Shown piece after piece: positions 25,011-38,064 of a stretch of 64,000 nt of DNA. The notes below the pieces were generated by a model that saw nothing but the letters and a program-made list of their open reading frames with translations, did not search any database and was not told where the DNA came from. A program made the translations under genes and the position numbers. The stretch comes from Leucaena leucocephala (taxonomy: Eukaryota > Streptophyta > Magnoliopsida > Fabales > Fabaceae): contig CM073542.1 of the NCBI GenBank assembly GCA_037074615.1, forward strand, positions 20,593,568-20,657,567, in the 5' to 3' direction. Each line of letters opens with the position of its first letter. The first letter of the stretch is position 1.

Positions 25011-27771
25011 ATGAAAGATATGAGTCTTTATGTATATAGTAAATCAATTTATTAAACACCAACAAACAGAGAGATTATCTAATAGTTTAAGATTCTATTA
25101 GATTCTTTAAGTTTCGAATTCAATTTTTAAATGAGATAGAGAATAATCACGAACCCAAAAAATATTATATTTGATAAAAAGATCTAATTAATATTATTAA
25201 AAAATTAATATATTAAACTATTCATAACTTATAAATAATACATTTATATTTATATACATATAATTATATAAATATGTGTTGATTTTTATGTTATATTAAT
25301 ATTATTCCCTAATTATAAGGTATTACTTATCTTTTGTGCATGTGGTTCCCTTCCTTTTTGCATCAGCCTCTTTCCCCTCACAAGGCTGTGGTTACTTAAT
25401 TGTTTGGCATGATTGTCATACTCACATCACATGTGTTCTTGAATTTAGTATTAATTTATTTACAAGGTGTCATAACTATGAATTTATATGATAAAGATAT
25501 TTTCTTTTACGCACGCATCACGCACAAAAGAATTATTACATTTATTTTATTTTTCACTTCTTTCTTACATTATCATTTGGAATAATTTACGATGAAGAAT
25601 CTGAAGAAAGTTTAAATTTGTATGTATGTTTAGGCCGAAATTTATTTATTTATTTATTTTTAAATTATTACTATATAATATATTATTTACAAATCACTTC
25701 CAATATATTTCTAATTTTATCCTTATTTAATATTTACTCCATCACAAAAGTATAAATTTATATAATAATAAATAAAAAGTAAAATTATATATTCATATAA
25801 AAAATTTAATAATATGACTTATAAATTGTACCAAAAAAATTCTATTTCTCTCTTCTTTATAAATAATATTATAGAAATACGATGTGGTGCATGAGGTAGA
25901 TTGACTTCCATTATTCCATGAACATAGTTTTTTATTAAATTTATAGACATTATGCCCGGAGCTAATGTTCTAGCCCCGATCAACTATAGAAATTCAATTC
26001 ACCTAAATTTTAATTTGTATAAAAAATTATAGACATTTTGTGTGGAATAATAACATGAAGGGTAGTTATAATTAGGGTTAATACAATATTTAATCTTTAT
26101 AATTTTCTTTTATTTTAATTTTGGTTATTATAATTTTAAATCATAGATTTTGGTCCCCAAATTTCTTTATATCTAAAACTTTAATCCCTATATTTTAATA
26201 AATAAATTAGATAATTTTACCTCTTGAAACCAAAACATATAGTTTAGAACTAAATTTTTTTAATAATATTAATTGGATTATATTACTAAATATTACTAAC
26301 CCTTATAATTGTTTAAGGCTATATTGCCTGTTTGTGTATTTAATTAATTACACACAATTATGCTGGTAATTAAACAAGAGAAAACAGCTTAACTTTTTTT
26401 TCTAAAAAAATATAGCTATTTATGAAGTAGAGCCATACTACTAGTATTGATGTATAATAATATCGATATGGATATGGATTGACATAAGAACAAGAAAAAA
26501 TAAAAAGTAGCGGTGGGTATTTAAAACTAAAAAATACCTTACTATTTGTGTGGTAATTATCCTGTCTTTATCATAAATCATTTTCAATTACTTTACTAGA
26601 ATGAAGGAAAAGTAATTAAGTCATTAAATTTATTTAAAAATAAACATATTTTCAATTTTTTCTATATTTAAAACTATAAATTACATTTTGAGAAGGTTGA
26701 GACTTGAGAAGCTTAACAAAATTACATCAAACTTTAAAGAATAACAATCTTAAAAAATATATTAATATAATAAAAACCAATCATTCTTCTTAAAAAGTGT
26801 CTTATAATATAAATTAAACCGGTGGGAGTATGAATATGTATCATCTTATTGCTTCAATTGTATATATTGTTTGGGTCTTTTTCTCATCCCCCAACAACAA
26901 ACAAATATAAAAATTAGTATAGGAATTTATTTTAGTTATAAATGTAAATAATTATAATTTATTTTAAAAGGATTACATATATTAGGAGATATTTATATTA
27001 AAAGAATTATTTCTCACGTAAATAATTAGAAATAAATACTTTAGAGAAATTAATCTATATTTTATATAAATAATTAAATTAATTAATTTTATTAATCTTT
27101 ATAAATTAATTATACAAGAGCCTAATGATATATCATAAAGAAGTATAAAGGAAATGCAGATACATCCACACACTTCTTCAATTCCAATGAAGCGAATCTC
27201 TCCACCAAACACGAGGTTATAGGCTTTATCCAATTTTGAAATTCAAATGGCTAACTTTTTTCTAGAATCCGAGGTGGCCCGACTCTCGCATTTGTTAATT
27301 ATTATCTTTCACTAAAAAAACAACCAAACATATCTCTCTCAGTTGAAGTGTTTTTTTTTCACCTTAATTAAGGATCATTTTTAAAAATTACAAACATTTT
27401 TAGCACTTGACTAGAATTTTTAATTATTTAAAAGTTATTAACATATCCTTATAAGTAAAATTAGAGAGAGTAATAAATAAGTTGTCCGAAAAGACAAATT
27501 CCAATTAGCAAACTTGACAACATTAGAATTTGAACTATAATTGTCATCATACACTCCCTAGCTCTATCTTTAAATATAGTATTCAATTTTTTTAAGTCAT
27601 TGTCCTTTTTTTATAATACCTTATTCAAACTTTTAGTATGTTTTAAAAAATATTCATACATATACACCTATTCAATTATACATATACACCTATTCAATTA
27701 TTTTTCCAATTAACACTCAATACCATAAAGCTAATATATATACACATAAGCATTATATTTTAATCTTCAAA

Positions 27772-27960
27772 CCACAACAACAATAACAAATTTTATCTCA
27801 TTAAGTAAGTTTAGTTATATGGATGATACGATGTAATTATATTCTATCAAAAATTAAATCATTGAATAAATTATTAGTCAAGAGGTCCGCACAATAACAC
27901 TGTTGAACATTTCCTTTATTATCTCTTTTTTTTTTACCAGACTTCATATTACTTGATCCA
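27772..27960 (-). mobile_element. 5'-truncated RTE-type LINE, 3' tail fragment
   Basis: Plus-strand text CAACAACAATAACAAATTTT, then TATGGATGATACGATGTAA, ATTCTATCAAAAATTAAATC and TTATTAGTCAAGAGGTCC, parallels the 3' end of the larger LINE at 50.33-50.46 kb (CAATAACAACAATAAG, ATACGATACCATTGTACTC, TCAGGAGATCCTG). Only the 3' UTR end remains. Confidence 0.55.
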
Positions 27961-29184
27961 CTATTATCTCCAGCCTGATTGCCGTCTTTGATCCACCCTC
28001 CAAACCACAACATTCTAAAAAAATAATGAAGGATATAATGTTCAACTCAACAAACAAAATTGCATGTCTCATTAATATATATTCTTATCAAGTCTTAATT
28101 AACACACACACACACACACACACAAGCTTTTTAATCATCATCAACATCAGACCTTGAATTCCTTGAAGGTTTCTGTGTTCTTTGGTACGGAAAAAGATGG
28201 TATATATGGTGTAAAGGAATAGAGAATGAAAGTATTGAAGCTGAATAGTGGTGAGGAGTGGAAACAATTTGCCCTAATATCCAATTACTTTGTGTGGTGT
28301 TTTCTGCTTTAATTCTTTAATCCCTTTTCTTTCTTTTGATTCCTCCACCACAAATGGCTTTTCTTTCTTAAAAATATGTCACTGCAAGAACAACTTCAAT
28401 ACCTATGATCGATCCTTTCATTTAAAGAAGAAAATTAACTTCAAATTTGGTCAAGGTGGGGGTCTCATATGCTTTCATTATATTCTCTCATCAAAGTTGG
28501 ACTTTGAATGTCCTCATTTAAGCATATCGAAACCCTAGGATTCTTAGAAAGTTAATGGGTAAGAGAATCAACAAAAAATAAGAACAAGCCAAAAAAAACC
28601 TTTCGATTCATTAATTTTTCTTGTTAATGTCTTGCTGATGATGATTTAAAAGTGTACTTATCAATCTAATCTAAATGTAAATCATTGTTAAACCAAGTAG
28701 ATACTAGATAAACATGTTGAGTTGAATTGTTATTATTTTTTGAACTCTTATAAATGGAGTAAAATCGTTTTATAGTTAGTAAACTTACACACACACACAT
28801 AACTTATTAAAAATGTTAATTGGATAAATTTTACAGTACATGAACACTTCCACACAAACAAAGTATTACATTATTGATTGATTAAATTATACAAATATTA
28901 ACGGTTAATTAATTTTTAGCTATTCAATATGTAGTTTTATTATTAACATAAACTTCCAATTAATTGCCAAGTGTGTAGCTTTTTTTGTACAACAATTTTT
29001 AAAAATGGGTTAAGCTCACCTACGATTTAAGGACAGGGCGAAGTCTCTCTTCTTCCTAGGCGATACCAATGTATAGTAGGGCGAGTTGTCTATTACCCTC
29101 AAGCATAAACTTAAATACCCAGAAGTTTGGATGCCTCCCCAAATATTGTGAATGAAACTATAACAAAATAATATTATCCAGTAT

Positions 29185-29365
29185 AACTTAACTAAGGGGG
29201 TTGTGTTAGATTAACTAAAGATTTTGTATTTGAACCCTAGATATTCCAGTGGGATGAAATACTCATTGGGAGAGGTTACTGCCCTTAAGGTTCTGGTCAA
29301 CTTGGCCCAAACTTGGTCTAGATTAGTCTGAGTCCGGATATTGGGTGCTTCTGCAAAAAACATGA
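29185..29365 (+). mobile_element. Probable SINE-like retroelement fragment
   Basis: Contains TTGAACCCTAGATATTCCAG, a possible RNA polymerase III B-box remnant, followed by CCTTAAGGTTCTGGTCAACT and TGGGTGCTTCTGC. I recognise this string as a common dispersed plant repeat. Ends are uncertain. Confidence 0.4.
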
Positions 29366-31078
29366 GCTTTGAATTAAAATCCTATTTATTATAATTAAAT
29401 GCGTATTTTTAAAAATTATTGGATTACTGAAGTAATATTGATAAGTATTTTCCTTTGCACAAATGTAGTTTTTCTTTTTCTTTTTTTTCCTTTTATGATG
29501 AACTCTCTAAATTGGGGAAAATAAACTTCCACTGATTATTAATCATCCTAATTAAGGGACATTAAACAGCATCATTTTCAGCGCGCGCTCACACACACAC
29601 ACAAAATAATGTAAGAATTAAATAATACAAGTTGCACGTGGATAGGGATAGATGGTGATGAGTTACATGTATATTCCTAGGGTTCTTTAATTTCACCCAA
29701 GGAATACCTGTAAAGCGAGAGGATTCATGTAGCTGCTTTAGGATTTTAAAGAGAAAAGAAATAATAAAACACAAGACAAGAAGAATCAGTCGTGCATATA
29801 TTTAGAATCAAAGTAATATAACTCAAAAGACTGTGCCAACTTTCCTCCAAAAACTTTTTCCTGTGATATAATGCAATACAAAAGCAAAGATGATGAACGT
29901 CATATATCCATCAACCAAAAGTATTGATAAGCTTCCCACTTTAGAATAACAGAGAGCTCCATTAATTTTAGAGCTTAACGTAACTTTTTCTTATTGAATA
30001 AATCATACCAGAATCCATCTGATTATGCATCACACAAACACTACCCACAACCTATTGTCTCCTCTTTAGCAAGATATTACCTTTAAATAGAAGTGTTCAT
30101 ATTAATCCGTGTGCGTGTGCGTGTGATGTTTTTGTTTTTTGGCCCCAACTTCAATTATCACAGTTAATATTTCATATAAATATGAAATCTGTGTAACTAA
30201 ATGGTTGGATATTATTGACTGTAAATATGAGTTTTGTTAGTTACTTGATAGTTACTAGTTATCACGTCCTTCATAGTAACGGATAACTGCTGCTTTAGAT
30301 CGATGTGGGAAGTTGGAGTTGGAAACATCAATCTGAGAAAACAAGCTATAGGGGATATATCAAGTGATATATCTTTTGTGCTTTTATGATTGAGTGAAAA
30401 AGAATGCACGAACTCACATGAAATCAAAAGATATCAATTAACGTAGAAATAAGTGCCATATGCTTTTTCCTCACCTCCTATAGGGTTGTTTTTCTCTTTT
30501 TCTCTCTTTATTTATTTGTTATATATATATATATATATATATATATAAGTATGAATTTTCTTTGAGTTATGTGTTAAAGGGTTTAAGATAGGTTTAGTTT
30601 CACAAAACTCTCTCCTCATGAATATGATTCTGTATTATTCATTTGTCTGCTTCAAAGAGTTCTTCTAAAACCTTGGGGTAGCGTTTTATGACTTGTGTCT
30701 TCTCTTATGAGTATGAGAAGAATATTTAGAATCCTAAGCTTGATCTCCTTTTCCCAGCAGAAATCTTGCTTTCTGAATTATTATTCTCTCAAATTTTGGC
30801 TCCCATTGCTATTCAACTGAAATCCTTTTGCTTCAAAAACAACTTCAGCGCCACTGAGCACAAAGGAGACATATTCCTTCGTTTTGAAAATTTCTACTTT
30901 CAGTTTCATATTCAAATATATGTAGGATTCTCTACAGTCACAGAGAAAAAGAACCATCACTCAACACAAAACCCATTTTTTTAATTATTATGCCGAATTT
31001 CCATCTGTATTAGTTCTGATAGATTTCCAAGTAATAGAATCCAAAAGAACCCTTTTTTCTGAGCGTCTGTTGAGAATA

Positions 31079-31522
31079 ATGGCCCCTTCTGGAAGCTCAT
31101 CATCAGCAACAACTTCATCAAAGGTGAAAAAAACAAGAAGGAAACTAAAGCCCAGAAGATCATCCAATTCACAGAAGAAAAAGAAGCAAAATCCACAACA
31201 AAGCAATATCATCAAAAGTGAAGAACAAGAAATGCTTTCATCTTCTGTTGCAAGTTGCTGCTCCAACAATAATGATGATCACTGCACAACACAGATATTA
31301 GTAGAAGACATTGATATTTCAGATGATGACGATGATAATGGATGTTCGACCCCAAAGGCTCAGAGATTTAGAATACCTCAAGTTTCAACATGTCCTCCTC
31401 CACCTAAGAAGCCCAAATCATCACTTTCAAATTTCTACAATCATCGATCACCAATCCCATTCTTTGCTTCTCCTGAGCTGGAGCTGTTCTTCCTTGGTGC
31501 ACTTCGAGATATTTCAGTTTGA
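31079..31522 (+). CDS. SMR: SIAMESE-RELATED (SMR) cyclin-dependent kinase inhibitor
   Basis: Single-exon gene of 147 aa. The basic, Ser-rich N-terminus (KKTRRKLKPRRSS then QKKKKQ) could act as a nuclear localisation signal. An acidic stretch (DIDISDDDDDNG) follows, then the plant-specific SMR motif block: CSTPKAQRFRIPQ, then TCPPPPKKPKSS. The C-terminal FFASPELELFF and ALRDISV resembles the conserved tail of SMR4/5-like members, whose hydrophobic motif is thought to contact cyclin. The family binds CDK-cyclin complexes, blocks mitosis and promotes endoreduplication, often under stress. The start at 31079 gives MAPSGSS; an in-frame non-ATG extension is ignored. Longer than most Arabidopsis SMRs because of the basic N-terminal extension. 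The subtype is not settled. Confidence 0.9.
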   Translation: MAPSGSSSSATTSSKVKKTRRKLKPRRSSNSQKKKKQNPQQSNIIKSEEQEMLSSSVASCCSNNNDDHCTTQILVEDIDISDDDDDNGCSTPKAQRFRIPQVSTCPPPPKKPKSSLSNFYNHRSPIPFFASPELELFFLGALRDISV

Positions 31523-33615
31523 TATATTCCTGTTATAGTTATACATACATATATACTTTTACTTGTGTGTGTGTAATAATCATTCAGTTCTTAAATTGTA
31601 CGTGTTCTTGGTTGTTTTGCTGCGAAAAGTTAAAAAAAAAGGGGAAATAGTTATAGTGCTTGCATCCCCACAATTGTAAGACCTTGGCCTCAAGATAGCT
31701 TCAGAATATATATTATTGTAGATTTCAAGTTCTTTTTAACCAACTTCTATTTGAGTCTAGAAATTGAGAGGTTCAATATGGTTTAAAAATTTAGATTTTG
31801 GTGTGGATGAGATCACAGATAACAAAGCTGTGGTTCCTCCTTCTGCTGATTTTAGCTTCATATATATCTGCATTTAAGAACTTGTACAGGATTATATTCG
31901 AGTTGCTTTAAGCTTGTGAGTTGGTAAACTTCATTTAGTTATGCGAATCTTTGGTTGGTTTCTACAATGGAGCTTAAATTTTGTGTAATGTTGGAGATTA
32001 ACAGTGTTCCTCTATTTTCACAATACTAAATCGTATTGTTTCAACGAGTATATTATTGAATATAATACTTTTCCACTCATTAATTAATATAAGATTCATT
32101 TAACTAATTTGATTAGATTAAAGAGATTAATTAAGTTAGTTAATATAGTATATTTTTTCTAAACCATCATAATGATCTTACTTAATTCTCTCTCCCCCTC
32201 TCTTACTTGATTATTGTTAAGAGAGTATCATTAAGGAAATTTTAAAAAAAAGTTAATAAATATAATAAATAAATCTTATATTTAGAACCAATATTAACTC
32301 TTGACAAGAGGAGTAATTGATTGTGGGGGTTTTTTGCGAAGACCTTTGAAGGTTTTTTTTGTCAAGTACCCCTATCCTCCTATTGGAAGCAGTCACATTT
32401 AAGGCATTATTGAATACTAAAAATAGTCATATCTTCAATGGGGTTGGCGTCTTTAGAGTTTTTGTTTGCATATTTAATTTTGCATGCCAACTTCACTCAC
32501 TTATGTAGGTACTCATAATATAAAACTTACATCAACTTATCCTTTTAAATAATACAAAGCTTATGACTTATTATAATTTTACCTAAATAACCTATACTCC
32601 TTAAGATTTATTGTCAATTATATTTTAGAAAAAAATTATTTGTTAATTATAATTAAATGATTTCAAAATTGATAGTAATTACTTAAAAAGGAATAGTTAA
32701 AATTTTCAATTCTCACTCTATAGATTATAAGAGGACTCTGTCGATTATAAAGAGGATGCGGCAGGGGTGCATGTTAGTTGTCCATAACTAAACATATGCT
32801 ATCAATGGATGTAGAAGAAAAGACTAATTCACTTGATGAAACACAATTTAAATTCTTATTAAAAGAAATAATTACATTTAATATCTAACAATATCTTAAA
32901 TAAAATTAACTCTAATCTAATAGAAGAATACATATAATTATAAAAAAAACACTTGTAACATTTACTATTACTACCCTTGTGATATTAGATTTATGCAGTG
33001 TTTAACTTAAATTGGAGTTATAAAAGTACAAATTTTATTATTTTCGTATATTTCTCTTTTTGTTACAATAGATTTAGCTTTTTTTTCAAAGAAAAGAAGC
33101 ACGATAGATATATGTATTAAAATTAAAAATGGTTACCAACAAAAGCTAGCCAATTAGTAAAATCTAAAAAATCGTTAGTTTAAATCATATTACCGATATA
33201 AAGACTTTATTAGCAAACAATATGTAAATATCTCTATAAGCATTCTCTCTAAACCTTGAGCTATGCCCTAGCTTTAATGACCCCAGAATCCAACTCAACT
33301 AAATTTTATAACAAAAAATATTAAAAATGGTTCCCCTTTTGAAATATTCATGTCGAAAGCAGTAGGTTTCTCTGGTGTCTTTAATTCTTTCAATTTGCAA
33401 CATCCATCTAATGAAAACAAGAATCCGCAGGTAAGGGAGGATGCTGACAACCTAAACTTAATACTGCTACAACCAAAACACATTACTTTTTCTCTTTTTT
33501 TCTTTAAAAAATAAAAATAACAAATCCTTTATGGGTTCTGGCCTGCGCTTTATGATGTCCTACAACGAAAAAGAGCGCCCCACCCAGAATAATCCTCATT
33601 TCTAAGCAGCTAAGC
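31523..33615. other. Intergenic region SMR to RETICULATA-RELATED gene
   Basis: No gene seen. It holds a dispersed repeat at 32.04-32.31 kb (listed separately). A weak minus-strand frame at 33295-33483 shows no family similarity. Confidence 0.4.
32040..32310. repeat. Dispersed repeat, second copy split by the copia element at 42.6-47.0 kb
   Basis: Phrases TTTAACTAATTTGATTAGAT, TTTTTTCTAAACCATCATAA, CCCTCTCTTACTTGATTATT and TTATATTTAGAACCAATAT are matched in order at 42.59-42.67 kb and 46.87-46.99 kb, on either side of the retrotransposon. No ORF is present; the class is unknown. Confidence 0.75.
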
Positions 33616-36600
33616 CTACTGAACTCCAATCCAACGAGCATAATCCACCCACCTGCAACACAAAGTCCCAACACATGAGCTCTAATGAGACGTGACTAAT
33701 TTGTTCGTATTTAGTATGCTTCTAGAAGATCAAATATGGTTGCTGATATTATTCCAAAGCAGAGACATCATAAGAGAAATGGATACTTTTACATTGATGT
33801 GGCTCCTGAATATGTTAGGGGCATTATGCCAAATCACATCTTGAGATCTTTATCCCCATATTTGAGTAAATATGTAATTTGTTTTTTACTTAAGCCCTCT
33901 CTTTGTTATAACAAACAACTGGCAACACATGACCTGCTCCCCACAAATAGAGCTTTTTATTTTTCTGCCTTTCAGAAAAAAGTTTTTCATTTTTAGCCCC
34001 CAAGCATATCGGCACAAGGATTTTTGATGTACTTTCAGTCCCAGATATTCTCTAGAGAAATCGAGTTGCTGAGAGGTCAAGTTTATGAGCAATGCAAGAT
34101 TGTTTCACAATTTTTTTGAAAATTTCCAGTGAGAAGAAGAAAATTAGAGGGAAGATATTTCTTACAGTAATGAACCAAGGTAAGTATTTCCCGTCCTCAC
34201 AGCAAAGCAAACTGCACTGAGTATAAGCTTATGCTGGTGCAGCAAAGGCTCCAAAAGCCGCTGTTCAATAATTCCAGCCAGAACTTGGTATCTAAAATCA
34301 CAAAATCAAACTGTTAATTACATATTCTAGAAATCATACTAGAGTCACTGGTGATATATGAACAGGCTAGAACATTTCTTCTTTCGTTATGACCAAGAGA
34401 CTAGCCTTCATAGCAAAAACAAAAAGTGCATTTCCTCTATACCCTGAGTTTTCTTCCATGGGAGATGCATTCAGAACTTCCTATGATTGGATATATATAA
34501 TTCTTACACATGCCCAATTGTGAATGGACGGCTCATAATATCTTTTCTTTTCTTCTTTATTGAACAACGACAGAATCCAAGGCTAAAGGAACATTATACC
34601 AACCAGTTCCAATCAGTAACATAAGAGGGTAACATGGATCTTGCAAAATTCAAAATGTTCTGTAACAAAAATAGAACTTTAAAACTGAACTATCAAATCT
34701 AAAGTTTTGAACATAACATAGCTTTTCTATCAAAGCAATTTATCATGGTATATTGAGTTAGTATATCAGTGTTTCAAGTAAAATTAAGTAACTAGCATGA
34801 CTGCAACCGATAGAAAGATTAGAGTGATGCTTATGTGGTCAGCAATCCAAAAAGATTTATTTTAATTTCTTACACGTTATTTTCCATATTATTTTTTGCA
34901 TATTATTTTCCCAATGCTATACCCAGTGCATATCTCTGCCACTAGTAATTTACAATGAAATCGATTTTCTAAATATTGTATCAGTTATTAGAATTTAGAA
35001 GGTATCACGTCACACCATCACATTTCATCAGTGGAAACCGCTAATGCAAAAGCATTTTAGAAGCATTAACAGACTCTAGACTATAATCACTAGTAAATTC
35101 ACCATTTTTTACCTGAGGTTGCTGGAAACTGCCATATAGACACCATAGGCTGCACTGGTGGATAAAATTGGAACATTTTCAATTTCTGCAGCAGAAGACT
35201 TATCAACAGCCTTCTTTGCATTAATTAAGGCATTTGTTACAGCTGTCCCAACCTGAATGAATACAAAAGGTAATGGGTCAAGACCACTTCAACTCCAAAG
35301 AGTTTAGGCAAAAATACTGAGAAGAGTATCTAATAAAAGAAAGAAGCTTATCACCCAAAAAATTAAAGAAATAAAGCAGCAACAATCGTGTTTAAACCTT
35401 TTGTTCCATGTTTATACTAATTTCAATTGAAAAGAGATGGATAGGGCATTCAGATGAAGGAAGGCTCGTCCAGTATTAGTGATGGCGATGAAGGCAGAGG
35501 ACTTCCAGCAGTCCAGATGCATATCGAAGTCATTAATAACCAGATGCATACAGAATTACTATAATATACAAAATAATGGATAGCCATCAAGATTTTTTTT
35601 TTAAATAAAAATACTGGCAATAACAATGAAAAGCCCAGCCTTTTCTTTAGTGCTCTTTCTCTTGCTTGAATTCATACAATACTTAGCTCAGTCTAGAACC
35701 ATACAATAATTTTACTGTAAATGAGAAGGCCAGATCAGCCAACCCATGTAAGTCATAGGGCAGATATGACCAAGCAGAGCCCAAACTCTCAATGACTTAA
35801 CTTGACAAACAAGAAAAAGCTAAATCTCCCAGAAAGATAAGAACTGACCAGTGAGGAAGCAGTTCCGACAGCAAAAAGCTTTGATCCATTACGCTGTTCC
35901 ATTCAAAAAAAAAAAACGTATAGAGAAGTAAGTACTAGAAATATATAAAAGGATGAAATTACAAGCTGCAACAGATTACCAAACGGTACATACCAGAATT
36001 GCACCAAACCTCTGTATTAAGGAATATGATGTTCCAGATAAAGCCACCTGCAGGGGGGAAAATGTTATAGACAACCAATCACTGACAAAATTTGCCAGAA
36101 ATAAAACTGTTTATTAAATCTAAGCTATCAATCCACATGAAATATATAGACCTGAAATGCATTGTCAGGGCAGTTGTGGAAAAACTTAGCAATGGGTCCT
36201 GCAGTGAGTGCAAGTGGTGGTCTAAGAGATACAGTAGGTGCAGGTAGATAAACCAGCATGAAATCAGCAAGAATGGCCATGACCTGATGTTAAGAGGTAA
36301 GAGGTAAGTTATGCAATTAAAATTAATAGATATTTCACAGAATGTGGTATTCTCAGGGAACTATGGAAAGAACAGAATGAAAGGTAGAAAATTTAGACAC
36401 ACACAAACACATATATTAGAAAGTAGTATATTCAAAAACTAAAAATAAAAATTACAACACACACAAACCCCAGACGTTAAATTCAGATGTTAGTGTAAAG
36501 TCATCTTCAAGGAAAGGACAGTCCTTTAGCCATACAAAGAAAAATCATTTTCAGAAAATGAAAACAAAGGCTAAAACGCATTCTTTTTCTATATATGCAC

Positions 36601-38064
36601 ATTAAAAAAAGGCTTTAAGTGAAGAAACAAAAGGCGAAGGAAATATATCAGTGTATTAAAAGCAGTTTATAACCAAGTCTTGGTGCTGATCATGGAGTTG
36701 CCCTAAGTGAAATATTCAAAGATGAGCTGTAACTAGAAAGATAGCAGAACAGTATGCAGAGTAATTAGCAATAATGCAATGAGAATATTCATACCACATC
36801 AGCAAAAACAATTTCCAGCTCATCGAAAAACTTTTCTCTGCGCCGCTCATACTCAGCAGCAGTCTGGGAAATAGAACCAAGGAAAAAAATAATTAGAACG
36901 AGACAGTCAATTAGCACATGCTTAAAGAGAGGGGGAGGTAAACCTCGACAAGTTTTCATGATTGTTTCATAAGATAATTTCTCTGGACTGAGATGTTGTT
37001 TGATAAGTCATACTGGCATCTAAGAGTTTTAGTTTTGACCATTGAGAGTCTTCTTAAAGTCAAATGAGTTATTGATTTGGTCACTAATTTATTTCTCTGG
37101 GAACATATGGACAAGTAAGGAATAGCATATCAACGCATACAGATGAATGTTCATGATCTCTGTTTTATCCTGCACCTTGTTGTCAGCTTAGAAAAGGGAT
37201 GTTATAAAATAAAATAATAAAAAAAAAAGCTTAGACTCCAAGACTAGGGATTATTTTGAATCTACACATGAATTTCCTCTGCCTAACAACGAAGAGATCA
37301 TCCAGACTTAAAATAAAACAGCTCTAATCGTGACGAGAAAAGCTAGCGTACGTAACAAGCCTGAAAGAATCTCAGCAAAAAGACAAAAAAAAAAAGAAAG
37401 AAAGATGAAACCACATGTCTTAGGAGCAGAACATCCAAAAGTATTAGACATATATGTTATATTCTTCCATCTAGGTCCGCATAAGATCGAATCAAAGACA
37501 GAAAACACAAACCTTGGTGAACATGCCAACACCGCACTCCATGAAGACTTTGAACAAGAACAGATCATCCGCCAGAAGACGCTCTCTGAATCCACCAAAC
37601 TGAAGCAACCACTTGAAAAGAGAAGACTTCTCGAGCTCCAAAAACCGAGACACAACCGAAGCAGGAATCCTTCCATCCTTGATCGCCGTCGCCAAGTCCT
37701 TAGGCAAACTCTCAAGCGATCTCCCTACCTCCGCCAACACCAAAACAGCCTCATTCTTTTCGTTATCATCCCCCGCATCACCGCCATCATCTCCGCCGCC
37801 GCCACCTCCAGAAAAATCACCTCCTCCGATCCCACCGCCACCAGTGGTAACAGTAACCGTGGAAGCAGAGGAAGAGGAGTAGAGAAAAAAAGACAGGTTC
37901 CGGCGGTGGCAAGAGAGAGACGAAGAAGGAACAAGTGGCGAAGAATGAAGAGAGAGGCGGAGGTTATGGAAGGAAGAAGCAGGCAATGAAGAAGAAGAAA
38001 TGGTATTAAGGTTACAAGAGGAAGAAGAAGAGAAGGAAGGAGAGAAGCAGAAGGCGATCGACAT
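33616..38064 (-). CDS. RETICULATA-RELATED (DUF3411) chloroplast membrane protein
   Basis: Eight minus-strand exons: 38064-37513, 36863-36795, 36283-36152, 36047-35994, 35893-35849, 35252-35113, 34291-34166 and 33652-33616. All have GT-AG junctions and agreeing phase, giving 384 aa. The Ser-rich, acid-poor first 60 residues look like a chloroplast transit peptide (MSIAFCFSPSFSSSSSC). A glycine-rich linker (GGGGIGGGDFSGGGGGG) follows, then the conserved domain: LPKDLATAIKDGRIP, FRERLLADDLFLFKV, FFDELEIVFADV, LADFMLVYLPAPTVSLRPP, ALSGTSYSLIQRFGAIL, AAYGVYMAVSSNLRYQ and the terminal LWVDYARWIGVQ. Family members sit in the chloroplast envelope and affect leaf mesophyll development; the molecular role is unknown. 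Length suggests RER4 rather than RER3, which is a guess. No damage seen. Confidence 0.94.

Larger units (their letters stand above)
25011..31078. other. Gene-free AT-rich region upstream of the SMR gene
   Basis: No convincing gene. Short frames at 25400, 28290 and 29589 show no family similarity. Microsatellites occur: (AC)n near 28105-28122, 28789-28798 and 29590-29602, and (TA)n at 30520-30547. Two retroelement fragments are listed separately (about 27.78 and 29.2 kb). The last few hundred bases are the likely promoter and leader of the SMR gene, with no motif I can call. Confidence 0.4.

Noticed and set aside
31070..31078. Upstream non-ATG in-frame extension of the SMR gene
   Set aside because: It begins with TTG; the first ATG at 31079 gives a normal SMR start and plants mainly use ATG.
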